DNA of 48,317 bases from Roseospira navarrensis (GTDB taxonomy: Bacteria > Pseudomonadota > Alphaproteobacteria > Rhodospirillales > Rhodospirillaceae), in NCBI RefSeq assembly GCF_009601025.1, contig NZ_WIVE01000033.1, forward strand, positions 1 to 48,317. The letters are read 5' to 3'. The notes under the pieces are model-generated. The model was not told where the DNA came from. It did no database searches and saw only the letters and a program-made list of their open reading frames with translations. Position numbers and translations under genes: made by a program. Positions 1 through 8,727 of the stretch are shown one piece after another (positions within the stretch are counted from its first letter, which is position 1; each line of letters begins with the position of its first letter).

Positions 1-2
1 GC

Positions 3-191
<189 letters not shown>

Positions 192-197
192 GTTGAT

Positions 198-304
198 GAC
201 ACACTTTTAATAGAGAGTGTCATCCTGAGCGCCCGAAGGGCGCGAAGGATCTCGTGATGGGGCACGAACCGTGACACCCCAGTCATCCGGATTCGGAGCC
301 CTGG
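198..304. repeat. Dispersed intergenic repeat, copy 1
   Basis: About 107 bp nearly identical to 6494-6600, differing mainly around 243-265. It holds two hairpin-forming motifs: GACAC...GTGTC at its left edge (with flanking bases, GATGACAC at 195-202 pairs with GTGTCATC at 217-224), and the GCGCCCGAAGGGCGC palindrome near 229-243. Its complement resembles the repeats at 6347-6420 and 48093-48183. It lies between the IS110 transposase end and the stop codon of the AEC transporter. Confidence 0.85.
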
Positions 305-322
305 CGGTCCGACCCGCCCGAC

Positions 323-1261
323 TCACCCGCCGGCCCCGACCCATCCCGCCAGCAGCGTGATGGTGACCACGGACGCCAGCGTCTGGGCCGTGATGATGCC
401 CGCGACCAGCGGCGCGTCGCCGCCCATGCGCCGCGCCAGCACGTAGGACGAGGCCGAGCACGGCAACCCGGCATAGAGCACCGCCACGGTGGTCGTCACC
501 GCATCCAGCCCGGCCAGGGCGCAGCCGGCCCAGACCAGCAGCGGCAGCCCCAGCAGCTTCAGCACGGCCGAGACCGCGACCGGCCCGCCCGCGCGTTTCA
601 GGTGGGCGAACGACAGGCCGGCCCCCACCGCCAGCAGGGCCACCGGCAGCGCGGCCCGCCCCAGGATCTCCAGCACGGGGCCGATGACCGGCGGCAGCCC
701 CACCCCGCTCGCGTTCAGCACCAGCCCCAGCGCGCAGGCCAGGATCAGCGGGTTGGTGACGATGCCGCGCGCCACCCCGAACAGGCTCGCCGCCTGACCG
801 CGGCCGAACCGGGTCATGCAGGCCACCGACAGCACATTGACCAGGGGGACCACGACGGCCACGCCGATCGCGGTGAGCGTCACGCCCAGGTCGCCGAACA
901 GGGCGGCGGCGACGGCGAGGCCGATGTAGGTGTTGGGTCGGATGGCCCCCTGAAAGACGCTCGTAAAGCCGGCGTCGTCCACACCCATGCGCCCCGTCAG
1001 CAGCGGCCGGCGCAGGGCCAGCGTCAGGCCGGCCACGGCCAGCACGGCCAGCGCCTGGATCGACATGAACGGCGCCCAGGCGACCGTGCCCATGTCCGCG
1101 CGCGCCAGATTGGCGGTCAGCAGCGCCGGGAAGGTCACGGTATAGGTCAGATGCTCCGCCGGACCCCAGAAGGCGTCCGGCACCCATCCGGACCGCTTCA
1201 GCCCGAATCCCAGAAGGATGACCAGGAACACCGGGAGGACGGCGACGACCGTCTCGGCCAT
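323..1261 (-). CDS. AEC (auxin efflux carrier) family transporter
   Basis: 312 residues, a normal AEC length, with about ten hydrophobic segments starting directly at the N-terminus (AVLPVFLVILLGFGLKR). The FQGAIRPNTYIGLA segment and the C-terminal PCSASSYVLA...AGIITAQTLASVV segment are typical of the membrane-transport (AEC) family, which exports or imports organic acids and related anions at the inner membrane. The ATG at 1261 was chosen because the hydrophobic start fits and an AGGGAG ribosome site lies about 8 bases upstream; the longer frame upstream belongs to the neighbouring gene's shadow. It follows the 2-hydroxyacid dehydrogenase by 41 bp on the same strand and probably shares its transcript, so a 2-hydroxy or 2-oxo acid substrate is reasonable but inferred. 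Confidence 0.85.
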   Translation of the reverse strand: MAETVVAVLPVFLVILLGFGLKRSGWVPDAFWGPAEHLTYTVTFPALLTANLARADMGTVAWAPFMSIQALAVLAVAGLTLALRRPLLTGRMGVDDAGFTSVFQGAIRPNTYIGLAVAAALFGDLGVTLTAIGVAVVVPLVNVLSVACMTRFGRGQAASLFGVARGIVTNPLILACALGLVLNASGVGLPPVIGPVLEILGRAALPVALLAVGAGLSFAHLKRAGGPVAVSAVLKLLGLPLLVWAGCALAGLDAVTTTVAVLYAGLPCSASSYVLARRMGGDAPLVAGIITAQTLASVVTITLLAGWVGAGG

Positions 1262-1302
1262 GCGGAGACTCCCTCGCCCCTCCCGCGCCGACCCGGCCGG
1301 GA

Positions 1303-2289
1303 TTACAGCAGGTTGGGCAGCACCCGGTCCGGCGGCCGGTGGCCGTCGCTGAAGGTCTTGATGTTGATGATGACCTTCTCGCCCATGTCGATGCGGCCCT
1401 CGATGGTGGCCGAGCCCATGTGCGGGATGGCCACCACGTTTTTCATGGACAGCAGCTTGGGGTTCACGGCCGGGGCCTGTTCGAACACGTCCAGGCCGGC
1501 GCCCGCCAGTTCGCCGTTGGACAGCATGCGCACCAGGGCGTTCTCGTCGATCACCTCGCCGCGCGCGGTGTTGACGATGTACGACGTGGGGTGCAGCAGC
1601 TTCAGGCGCCGGGCCGACAGCAGGTGATAGGTCGCCGGGGTGTGCGGGCAGTGCACCGAGATCACGTCCATGCGGGCCAGCATCTGGTCCAGGCTGTCCC
1701 AGTAGGTGGCCTCCAGCTCCGTCTCGACATCCTGATGGACCGGGCGACGGTTGTGATAGTGGACGGCCATGCCGAAGCCGCGCGCCCGCCGCGCCACCGC
1801 CTGACCGATGCGGCCCATGCCGACGATGCCCAGGCGTTTGCCCCAGATGCGGTTGCCCAGCATGTGGGTGGGCGACCAGCCCGCCCACTGGCCGGAGTGC
1901 AGCAGGCGCTCGCCCTCCACCAGGCGGCGCGGCACGGCCAGGATCAGCGCCATGGTCATGTCCGCCGTATCCTCGGTCAGGACGTCCGGCGTATTGGTCA
2001 CCGTGATGCCGCGCTGGTGGGCGGTGGCGACGTCGATGTGGTCCACGCCGGTGCCGAAGTTCGCGATCAGCCGCAGATTGGGACCAGCCTGCGACAGCAC
2101 CGCGGCATCGAGCCGGTCCGTCACGGTCGGCACCAGGATGTCGGCCTTGGCCATGGCCGCGGCCAGTTCCTCGCGGCTGAACGGATGGTCATCCAGGTTC
2201 AGTTCCACGCGGAACAGCTCGGCCATCCGCGTCTCGATCGGCTCGGGCAGCTTGCGCGTCACAACGACGAGGGGCTTGGTCGTGGGCAT
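1303..2289 (-). CDS. gyaR: D-2-hydroxyacid dehydrogenase, glyoxylate/hydroxypyruvate reductase type
   Basis: 328 residues with a complete D-isomer 2-hydroxyacid dehydrogenase layout. The substrate-binding part includes NFGTGVDHID (residues 77-86). The Rossmann motif GIVGMGRIG is at 154-162. The catalytic triad can be read as Arg243 (TARGEVIDE), Glu270 (DVFE) and His290 (IPHMGSAT). The overall match is to glyoxylate reductases, which reduce glyoxylate or hydroxypyruvate to glycolate or glycerate with NAD(P)H in the cytoplasm. The start at 2289 has a GAGAGGA ribosome site. It is the first gene of a probable two-gene unit with the AEC transporter downstream and diverges from the lipoprotein gene. 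Related 2-hydroxyacid substrates cannot be excluded from sequence alone. Confidence 0.88.
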   Translation of the reverse strand: MPTTKPLVVVTRKLPEPIETRMAELFRVELNLDDHPFSREELAAAMAKADILVPTVTDRLDAAVLSQAGPNLRLIANFGTGVDHIDVATAHQRGITVTNTPDVLTEDTADMTMALILAVPRRLVEGERLLHSGQWAGWSPTHMLGNRIWGKRLGIVGMGRIGQAVARRARGFGMAVHYHNRRPVHQDVETELEATYWDSLDQMLARMDVISVHCPHTPATYHLLSARRLKLLHPTSYIVNTARGEVIDENALVRMLSNGELAGAGLDVFEQAPAVNPKLLSMKNVVAIPHMGSATIEGRIDMGEKVIINIKTFSDGHRPPDRVLPNLL

Positions 2290-2525
2290 ACGGCCTGTTC
2301 CTCTCGGCTTGTCTGGGGGATACGGGGGTGGTCCGGACCTTGAGCGATGCACGACCCGAGGCGCGATGGTCCCAAGGGATGGCTCCTGTATTAGACCGTC
2401 CCTACCCCACCTGTCCAGAAACACAACCGTCCTGCGTCCGTCCGCCACGGGTTTGGCGCACTTTGGACATGATGCCCGGGCTGAATGGACTCAGGACGCC
2501 ACCCCGACGACCCGGAGGCCCGCCC

Positions 2526-3014
2526 GTGACGCCACGCCGCACCGTTCTCGCCGCCCTTGCCGCCGCCCCCGTTCTGCTGGCGGGCTGCGCCGGGCCCCGC
2601 GCCCTGTCTCCCCCCGACGTCGCCCTGGCCGACGTGCGGTTCCTGCGCGCCGGCCTGTTCCAGCAGGAGGTGGACCTGCTGCTGTCCGTCGGCAACCCGA
2701 ATCCGGAGCCGATGCCGCTCACGGGGCTGCGGGTCGCGCTCACCGTCAACGGCCAGCCCCTGGCCCGGGGCTACGCCGACCGGACCGCCACCCTGCCGCG
2801 TCTGTCCACGGTCACGATCCCGGTGCGGGCGCGCATCGACTCCGTGGACCTGGTGCGGCAGATCCTGACCCTGGGAAACCGCTCGGGGGTGGACTATGTC
2901 CTGAGCGGCGAGGCGTTCGGGCCGTCCACTGGACGGGGCGGCCTGCCGTTCCGCAGCACCGGATCCCTGGACGTGCTGTCCGGCGAGACGGGACCCGCCC
3001 TGACCCCCCTTTAG
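2526..3014 (+). CDS. LEA type 2 family lipoprotein
   Basis: 162 residues from a GTG start. The GTG at 2526 is preferred over ATGs at 2469/2472 because GGAGG lies 7 bases upstream and it gives a clean lipoprotein signal: a basic start (TPRR), a hydrophobic stretch, and the lipobox L18-A19-G20-C21. The mature part contains VGNPNPEPMPLTGLRVALTVNG, the hallmark of the LEA_2 (water stress/late embryogenesis abundant, WHy-like) fold, a beta-sandwich found in many small proteobacterial lipoproteins of unknown role. It is probably anchored to the outer membrane, since no Asp follows the lipid-modified Cys. It lies 30 bp before the cyclase gene and may be co-transcribed with it. No specific function is known. 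Confidence 0.8.
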   Translation: MTPRRTVLAALAAAPVLLAGCAGPRALSPPDVALADVRFLRAGLFQQEVDLLLSVGNPNPEPMPLTGLRVALTVNGQPLARGYADRTATLPRLSTVTIPVRARIDSVDLVRQILTLGNRSGVDYVLSGEAFGPSTGRGGLPFRSTGSLDVLSGETGPALTPL

Positions 3015-3044
3015 GGCCGCCCCCAGAAGGATGACGGAGACGAC

Positions 3045-4274
3045 ATGAACGGCGACGCGACCGTCCTGGACCCGGCGGCTCCGACCCTCGCCAGCGAAAG
3101 CTGGCGACGCAACGACATCGTGCGGTGGCTGCTGGAGGACGGCTGGCGCACGCGCACGCCGGAAGCGCTGCTCTCCGAGCTGTGCCCCCGTCTGATCGAC
3201 GCCGGCGTTCCGGCCGACCGCGTGAACCTCTCGGTCCGGCTGCTGCATCCCCAGGTGTTCAGCCTCGTGTTCATCTGGCAGCCGGGACAGCCCATCAAGC
3301 GGCTGGAGGGCGCCTACGCGATCCTGGACGAGGACCGCTTCCGACTCAGCCCCCTGAAGGACCTGAGCGACGGCGATGGGGCCGTGATCCGGCGGCGCAT
3401 CACAGGCCCGGCGGCGTCCCTCGACTACCCCATCCTGCACGACCTCGCCGCCGAGGGCTTCACCGACTATCTGGCGCTCGGCCTGCCCTTCTCCGACGGG
3501 CGGCACAGCGCCATCACCCTGGCGACCAGGGCGCCCGGCGGGTTCGACGCCGCCCATCTGGCGCTGATCGACGACGCCGCGCCGGCCCTGGCCCGCGTCG
3601 TCGAAATCATGGCCCTGCGCCATACCTCGTTGACCCTGATGCAGACCTATCTGGGCCGGCAGACCGGAGCACGGGTGCTGGACGGCCAGATCCGGCGCGG
3701 CGACAGCGACGTGATCCAGGCCGTGATCTGGTTTTGCGACCTGCGCGGCTCCACCCGCCTAGCCGAGGCCATGAACGCCGCGTGCTTCCTGGAGACGCTG
3801 AACGGTTATTTCGACGCCATGGCCGGGGCCGTCCTGGACCACGGCGGCGAGGTGCTGCGCTACATCGGCGATGCCGCGCTGGCCATCTTCCCCTACCCCG
3901 CCGGCGACACCGAGGGCGCGGACCCCGCCCCGGCCCGGGCCGCAATGGATGCCGCCCGCGATGCCGGCGCGCGGATGGCGGCGCTCAACGCGGAACGGCT
4001 GGCCGCCGACCTGCCGCCCCTGGGGCACGGCATCGGCCTGCATGTGGGCCGCGTGACCTATGGCAACATCGGCGTACAGACCCGGCTGGAGTTCACCGTC
4101 ATCGGGGCCGCCGCCAATCTGGCCGCCCGAGTCGAGGGCCTGTGCAAGACGCTGGACGAGCCCGTCGTGGTCAGCGCGGCCTTCCGCGAGCGGCACCCCG
4201 GCCCGTGGCGCGCCCTGGGCCGCCATGCCCTGCGCGGCGTGGACAGACCTGAGGCCGTCTACGCCCCGGCGTGA
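3045..4274 (+). CDS. Class III adenylate/guanylate cyclase domain protein
   Basis: 409 residues: an N-terminal region of about 215 residues resembling the ligand-sensing or GAF-like part of many alphaproteobacterial cyclases, then a catalytic class III domain (about 222-400). Both metal-binding aspartates are present (Asp232 in FCDLRGS, Asp276 in YIGDAALAIF), as is the transition-state Asn358/Arg362 pair (AANLAARVE). The purine-selecting positions are unusual: Arg272 stands where Lys is common, and Ala355 follows VIG where Asp, Ser or Thr is usual. Whether the product is cAMP or cGMP is therefore open. There is no transmembrane segment, so it should be soluble. The ribosome site GGAG precedes the ATG. 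Confidence 0.85.
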   Translation: MNGDATVLDPAAPTLASESWRRNDIVRWLLEDGWRTRTPEALLSELCPRLIDAGVPADRVNLSVRLLHPQVFSLVFIWQPGQPIKRLEGAYAILDEDRFRLSPLKDLSDGDGAVIRRRITGPAASLDYPILHDLAAEGFTDYLALGLPFSDGRHSAITLATRAPGGFDAAHLALIDDAAPALARVVEIMALRHTSLTLMQTYLGRQTGARVLDGQIRRGDSDVIQAVIWFCDLRGSTRLAEAMNAACFLETLNGYFDAMAGAVLDHGGEVLRYIGDAALAIFPYPAGDTEGADPAPARAAMDAARDAGARMAALNAERLAADLPPLGHGIGLHVGRVTYGNIGVQTRLEFTVIGAAANLAARVEGLCKTLDEPVVVSAAFRERHPGPWRALGRHALRGVDRPEAVYAPA

Positions 4275-4300
4275 GGCGAAGCGCCGACGGTACGTTTTGG

Positions 4301-4329
4301 CTTGCCCCGCGCGACGCCCTGCCCCATGT
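4301..4329 (+). promoter_or_regulatory. Putative sigma-32 (RpoH) heat-shock promoter of hslVU
   Basis: CTTGCC (4301-4306), a 15-base spacer, then CCCCATGT (4322-4329). This is very close to the enterobacterial heat-shock consensus CTTGAA-N13-17-CCCCATNT. Transcription would start near 4336, giving a leader of about 40 bases before the hslV ATG. Regulation of hslVU by RpoH is well known in proteobacteria; the promoter itself is read from the sequence only. Confidence 0.65.
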
Positions 4330-4376
4330 GTTGGCGCGTGAATGACCCTATTTTTCGATCCGGAGGGCCCCGATCC

Positions 4377-4946
4377 ATGACAGCCGCGCCGTCGCACGAC
4401 CCGATCCAGTGGCATGGCACCACCATCCTGTCGGTCCGCAAGAACGGGCGCGTGGTGGTTGCCGGTGACGGCCAGGTGTCGTTCGGGCAGACCGTCATGA
4501 AGTCGAACGCCCGCAAGGTGCGCACCCTGTCCGAGGGCGCGGTGCTGACCGGATTCGCCGGAGCGACCGCCGACGCCTTCGCCCTCTTCGAGCGCCTGGA
4601 GGGCCAGCTTGAGAAGCACCCCGGCCAGCTCACGCGGGCCTGTGTCGAAATGGCCAAGGACTGGCGCACCGACCGCTACCTCCGCCGGCTTGAGGCGATG
4701 ATGGTGGTGGTGGACCGCTCCGTCTCGCTGGTGCTCACCGGCAACGGCGACGTGCTGGAGCCCGAGGACGGCCTGATCGGCATCGGCTCCGGCGGGTCGT
4801 TCGCGCTCGCCGCCGCGCGCGCCCTCATCGACCGCGACGACATGGACGCCGAAACCATCGCCCGCAAGGCCATGGCCATCGCCGCCGACATCTGCGTCTA
4901 CACCAACCACTCGCTGGTCGTGGAGACCCTCGACGGCGCCGACTGA
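4377..4946 (+). CDS. hslV: ATP-dependent protease subunit HslV (ClpQ)
   Basis: 189 residues. A short propeptide ends at WHG14, and the HslV Thr-Thr pair follows (T15-T16 in [12 protein letters not shown]); after processing Thr15 becomes the catalytic N-terminal nucleophile. [26 protein letters not shown] and the IGSGG motif are standard HslV signatures. It forms the dodecameric peptidase core of the cytoplasmic HslUV protease that degrades misfolded and regulatory proteins. The ATG at 4377 is chosen for its GGAGG ribosome site and the family's propeptide length. hslU follows after 57 bp. Confidence 0.97.
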   Translation: MTAAPSHDPIQWHGTTILSVRKNGRVVVAGDGQVSFGQTVMKSNARKVRTLSEGAVLTGFAGATADAFALFERLEGQLEKHPGQLTRACVEMAKDWRTDRYLRRLEAMMVVVDRSVSLVLTGNGDVLEPEDGLIGIGSGGSFALAAARALIDRDDMDAETIARKAMAIAADICVYTNHSLVVETLDGAD

Positions 4947-5003
4947 GCCGCCCGGAGACCCGCCCGCCCTTCCCGCTCGATTGCCTGAGAGAAGTCCGCC
5001 GCC

Positions 5004-6314
5004 ATGTCCGCCTTCAGCCCCCGCGAAATCGTCTCCGAGCTGGACCGCTACATCGTCGGCCAGGCCGACGCCAAGCGCGCCGTCGCCATCGCCCTGCGCA
5101 ACCGCTGGCGCCGCCAGCAACTGCCCGAGGCCCTGCGCGAGGAAGTGCTGCCCAAGAACATCCTGATGATCGGCCCCACCGGCGTCGGCAAGACCGAAAT
5201 CGCCCGGCGACTCGCCCGACTGGCCCAGGCGCCCTTCCTGAAGGTGGAGGCGACCAAGTTCACCGAGGTGGGCTACGTCGGTCGCGACGTGGAAAGCATC
5301 GTCCGCGACCTGATCGAGATCGCCATCAGCGAAACCCGCGAGCGCATGCGCAAGCGGGTCCACGCCAAGGCCGAAACGGCCGCCGAGGAACGCGTGCTGG
5401 ACGCCCTGGTGGGCGAGAACGCAAAGGAAGGCACCCGCCAGAACTTCCGCAAGATGCTGCGCGAGGGCCGACTGGCCGACAAGGAAGTGGATGTCGATGT
5501 CCGCGACACCGGCGGCATGAACATGCCGACGCTGGACATCCCGGGCATGCCCGGCCAGCAGATGGGCATGCTCAACCTGGGCGACATCTTCGGCAAGGCC
5601 CTGGGCGGGCGCACCCAGCGCAAGCGGATGACCGTCGAGGAGAGCTACGAGGTCCTGGTGCGCGAGGAGGCCGACAAGCTCCTGGACGAGGACCAGGTGG
5701 TGAAGGAAGCGATCGCGTCCGTCGAGAACAACGGCATCGTCTTCCTGGACGAGGTGGACAAGATCACCGCCCGCACCGACGCGCGCGGCAGCGATGTCTC
5801 TCGGGAAGGCGTCCAGCGCGACCTGCTGCCGCTGATCGAGGGCACCACCGTCGCCACCAAACACGGCGCGGTGCGCACCGACCACATCCTGTTCATCGCC
5901 TCGGGCGCGTTCCATCTGGCCAAGCCGTCGGACCTGCTGCCCGAGCTGCAGGGCCGCCTGCCCATCCGGGTGGAGTTGAAGGCGCTCGACAAGGACGACT
6001 TCGTGCGCATCCTGACGGAGCCGGAAGCGAGCCTCATCAAGCAGTACAAGGCCCTGATCGGCACCGAGGACGTGACCCTCGCGTTCGAGGACGACGCCAT
6101 CCGCGCGATCGCCGATCTGGCGGCCGAGATCAACACGTCGGTCGAAAACATCGGCGCGCGGCGTCTGCACACGGTGCTGGAGCGGCTGCTGGAGGAGATC
6201 TCCTACACGGCCTCGGACCGGGGCGGCGAGACCATCGTGGTGGATGAAGCCATGGTGCGCGACCGCGTCAGCCCGCTGGCCAAGTCGGCGGACCTGTCCA
6301 AGTTCATTCTGTAG
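5004..6314 (+). CDS. hslU: ATP-dependent protease ATPase subunit HslU (ClpY)
   Basis: 436 residues, full length for HslU. Walker A GPTGVGKT is at 57-64 and the Walker B segment FLDEVDK at about 249. The intermediate (I) domain lies between, followed by a sensor-2 region ([20 protein letters not shown]). The protein ends in SKFIL, the C-terminal peptide that inserts into HslV and activates it. The hexameric ATPase unfolds substrates and feeds them to HslV. It lies in one transcript with hslV behind a heat-shock type promoter. The start has a GAGAGAAG ribosome site. Nothing is missing. Confidence 0.97.
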   Translation: MSAFSPREIVSELDRYIVGQADAKRAVAIALRNRWRRQQLPEALREEVLPKNILMIGPTGVGKTEIARRLARLAQAPFLKVEATKFTEVGYVGRDVESIVRDLIEIAISETRERMRKRVHAKAETAAEERVLDALVGENAKEGTRQNFRKMLREGRLADKEVDVDVRDTGGMNMPTLDIPGMPGQQMGMLNLGDIFGKALGGRTQRKRMTVEESYEVLVREEADKLLDEDQVVKEAIASVENNGIVFLDEVDKITARTDARGSDVSREGVQRDLLPLIEGTTVATKHGAVRTDHILFIASGAFHLAKPSDLLPELQGRLPIRVELKALDKDDFVRILTEPEASLIKQYKALIGTEDVTLAFEDDAIRAIADLAAEINTSVENIGARRLHTVLERLLEEISYTASDRGGETIVVDEAMVRDRVSPLAKSADLSKFIL

Positions 6315-6346
6315 CGCAAGACCAGCGATGAGAGCCCGCGTCACCC

Positions 6347-6604
6347 CAGGGCTCCACATCCGGATGACCGTTCTGTGACACGGATGGGGTCGAACTTACC
6401 TCTCGAGGTCCTTCGGTCGCCCCCGGCGACGCGTCGCGTCGCCGCAAGGGAGCGCAACCATCGCAACGATGGTCGCGGGGGCTCCCTCAGAACGACACAC
6501 TTTTGATAGAGAGTGTCATCCTGAGCGCCCGAAGGGCGCGAAGGATCTCGTGATGAGGGATGAGCCATGACACCCCTGTCATCTGGATTCGGAGCCCTGC
6601 GCGT
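6347..6604. repeat. Large inverted repeat made of two dispersed-repeat copies
   Basis: 6347-6420 is a forward copy matching 48093-48167. 6494-6600 is an inverted copy matching 198-304. Between them lie a perfect palindrome, GGCGACGCG-T-CGCGTCGCC (6425-6443), and a stem around CCATCG-CAA-CGATGG. The region begins 32 bp after hslU and could fold as a long hairpin acting as terminator or transcript stabiliser. It carries no convincing gene. Confidence 0.8.
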
Positions 6605-7590
6605 CACCCGAAGCCGCTGACAGCGGGGAAGGATCTGGTTCCTCACGGAAAATCGAGGCCATGGGGCGTCCCGGGACCTTTCGTCGGGGGCAGACCGAAC
6701 GCCCTCCCCTGGCAAGGGGAGGGTTCGGGAGGGGCTTGAGCACGCACTGGTTTCGGGTGCCGCCCTTGACCCCTCCCAGCCTCAACCTGCCGCTATCACG
6801 GTCACAGATTTTTCGAACGAGTGCGGCCGTCTTCTGCAAGAGGATGGACCACCAAGACCCCAAGATCACAAAGGGGTCCGCGCCTTGGCGGACCCGCAGC
6901 GACCCTCCAGGAAAATGATGGAGGGCGGGCGCTATGACATTTTCGCCGCGCTCTTGGTGCTCTTCGTGTCTTTGTGGTCTACTTCTCCTCCGCAGCAAAA
7001 TTAACCACAGAGACCCAAAGGTCACAGAGCGGTCGTCATGTCGTCATCCGGCCATACCGTTGCGGTTACCGGCTACGAGTCTGGGGCTCTTGACGCGATT
7101 GTCTTGATGCTCCGTTCTTGGTGTTCTTTGTGTCTTGGTGGTGAATGATCCGGCGCTGCCGGATCATCCAGCGCCCGCCGCCGAAGACGTGTGACTCGGA
7201 GAGCCATTCCATAGGGAGGGAGGCCGTTCGGCGCGACGTGGACCCGGACGCCTCCCCTGCCTTCGGCCACAGGCACGCCCCCACCCAACACAAAGCAATA
7301 TGCCCATAAGTACCGGCGCTTTATGCCCTAAGTCATAAGACGCATATCCCGGCATACCTCAAGATTAATTCACCATATATCGTTTGCCGCGTTGTTTCGT
7401 TTCAAATTGATGGTAAATTGAGAGTGCCAGTTGAGGCCGCTGTCTGAACGACAGACATTGCCCTCACCTCTGGCACCCGCTGCCGGGCCTCGGTGTCCCC
7501 TTACGAACCCCCGGCGGAACACAACAACAACCGACGATGATGGGCGGACACATCAGGTCCCGCATCGTTCACGGGTGAAGGACACACACG
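6605..7590. other. Gene desert with short inverted repeat elements and an AT-rich leader
   Basis: No frame here resembles a protein. The stretch holds a C-rich/G-rich hairpin at about 6702-6723 and four copies of a motif related to ACCAAGACACAAAG: forward near 6848-6872 and 7002-7028, reverse near 6950-6980 and 7113-7146. They thus form two inverted pairs. From about 7290 to 7430 the DNA becomes markedly AT-rich and probably carries the promoter for the exported protein at 7591; no box could be assigned with confidence. Confidence 0.7.
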
Positions 7591-8352
7591 ATGAATATGA
7601 TGCAACGGATCACGACGACCCGGTCGGGGATCGCGGGCATGGCCACGGCCGCGGCGCTCACCCTGATGGCCGCCACGCCGGCCCAGGCCGCCTACATGAG
7701 CATCGAGGGCGGCACGGCGGGTCCGATCGCGGGCGCCACCACCGACGTCAACAACGTCATGGACGACGCCACCCCGGGCTATTTCTACGGCCGCGTCTGG
7801 CTGGATTTCGGGGCCCTGACCAACCCCAACGTCGCGCTGACCTTCCACGGGTTCGAGGCTGGCTATCAGAACCAGTTCTGGCTCGACCTGAACGGCGACG
7901 GCCTCTATTCGGCCGCCGAAAAGATCTTCGACACCGAGGACTATGCGCCGTCCAACCGCAAGGGCACGCTCGCGAATCCGCTGGAGACCGTGACCCGCAC
8001 CCTGCTGCCGCAGGGGACGCAGAACACGCTTCTGGGCTTCAAGTTCGTGACCGATCGCAACGCGAACAACACGCCGGACTATGACGCCACTAACGCCGGC
8101 AACGGCACCACCAAGGACCCCAACGTCTTCGCCTCGTTCATCCTGGACGGCAACGGCGCGGCCCGCGCGGGCAACACCGTCCTTCTGGCCCTGGATGACG
8201 GCGGCGCGGGTCCGGACGACAACCACGACGACATGGTGGTCAGCATCGCCGTCACCCCGCTGCCCGCCGCCGCCTGGTTCCTGCTGACGGCGATCGGTGG
8301 TTTGGTCGGCGCCCGCTGGCTGCGCAAGGACGGCATGGCGGCCACAGCGTAG
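7591..8352 (+). CDS. VPLPA-CTERM sorting domain-containing exoprotein
   Basis: 253 residues. A Sec signal peptide (basic RITTTRS, hydrophobic core, cleavage near TPAQA-AY) is followed by a beta-rich body with Asp/Asn motifs: DLNGDGLYSAAE, a calcium-loop-like segment, and DDGGAGPDDNHDDMVV, a segment common in PEP-CTERM family exoproteins. The C-terminus carries TPLPAAAWFLLTAIGGL, a transmembrane stretch, and a basic end (RWLRKDG). This is the VPLPA-type variant of the PEP-CTERM signal that is processed by an exosortase (XrtD type). No exosortase is in the window. Such proteins are typically linked to extracellular polysaccharide, which fits the neighbouring polysaccharide genes. GAAGGA precedes the ATG. 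Confidence 0.85.
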   Translation: MNMMQRITTTRSGIAGMATAAALTLMAATPAQAAYMSIEGGTAGPIAGATTDVNNVMDDATPGYFYGRVWLDFGALTNPNVALTFHGFEAGYQNQFWLDLNGDGLYSAAEKIFDTEDYAPSNRKGTLANPLETVTRTLLPQGTQNTLLGFKFVTDRNANNTPDYDATNAGNGTTKDPNVFASFILDGNGAARAGNTVLLALDDGGAGPDDNHDDMVVSIAVTPLPAAAWFLLTAIGGLVGARWLRKDGMAATA

Positions 8353-8372
8353 GGGGGACCCCGTTTCCCCCA

Positions 8373-8391
8373 CCCGACCGCGCGGGTCGGG
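8373..8391 (+). terminator. Possible terminator hairpin after the VPLPA-CTERM gene
   Basis: CCCGACC (8373-8379) and GGTCGGG (8385-8391) form a 7-bp stem with a 5-base loop, 21 bp after the stop codon. There is no T-run behind it, so intrinsic termination is uncertain. Confidence 0.4.
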
Positions 8392-8490
8392 CCACCGGCG
8401 CGATTTGATCCCCGCTGCTCGATCTGCTCAATCGAACAGGCCCGGCCCGCGCGGCACGTTCCTATGTATTTGGATATCGGTCCTGAGGCG

Positions 8491-8620
8491 GACACGTCCG
8501 CCTCAGGACCTCCGCCGCTTCGCGGCGCCGGCGCGGTCGCGCCGGGTTTTTCGGGATGGATCGGCGGGACGGCGACACGCCCGCCTCAGGACCTCCGCCG
8601 CTTCGCGGCGCCGGCGCGGT
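8491..8620. repeat. 47-bp direct repeat, two copies 83 bp apart
   Basis: 8491-8537 and 8574-8620 are identical except for one base (T8497 versus C8580). Each contains the small hairpin CGCCGC-TTC-GCGGCG. The last 17 bases of the unit recur exactly at 12619-12635, beyond the far end of the large beta-helix gene, so that gene is bracketed by this motif. The rest of 8353-8727 holds only hairpins and no gene. Confidence 0.85.
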
Positions 8621-8667
8621 TGAACCTTCCACCTCCAAGGTTCGTGCCATGCCTGGCACCCAACAGG

Positions 8668-8694
8668 AAAGCCGCGCTTCGGGTGAAGCGCGGC
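8668..8694 (-). terminator. Rho-independent terminator of the beta-helix/LamG gene
   Basis: Read on the minus strand, a perfect 10-bp stem (GCCGCGCTTC with GAAGCGCGGC) and a 4-base loop are followed by TTTCCTGTTG. It lies about 34 bp beyond the stop codon of the minus-strand gene ending at 8728. Confidence 0.75.
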
Positions 8695-8727
8695 CTTCGA
8701 GTCACTTCCGGAAGGAAAGCCCGGACA

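Noticed and set aside
3759-6359. 866-codon minus-strand frame over cyclase and hslVU
   Set aside because: Shadow of three well-identified genes on the other strand; composition rich in His/Gly/Gln repeats typical of antisense frames.
6579-7355. Several 60-148 codon frames in the gene desert
   Set aside because: They run through inverted repeat elements on both strands and share no family motif.
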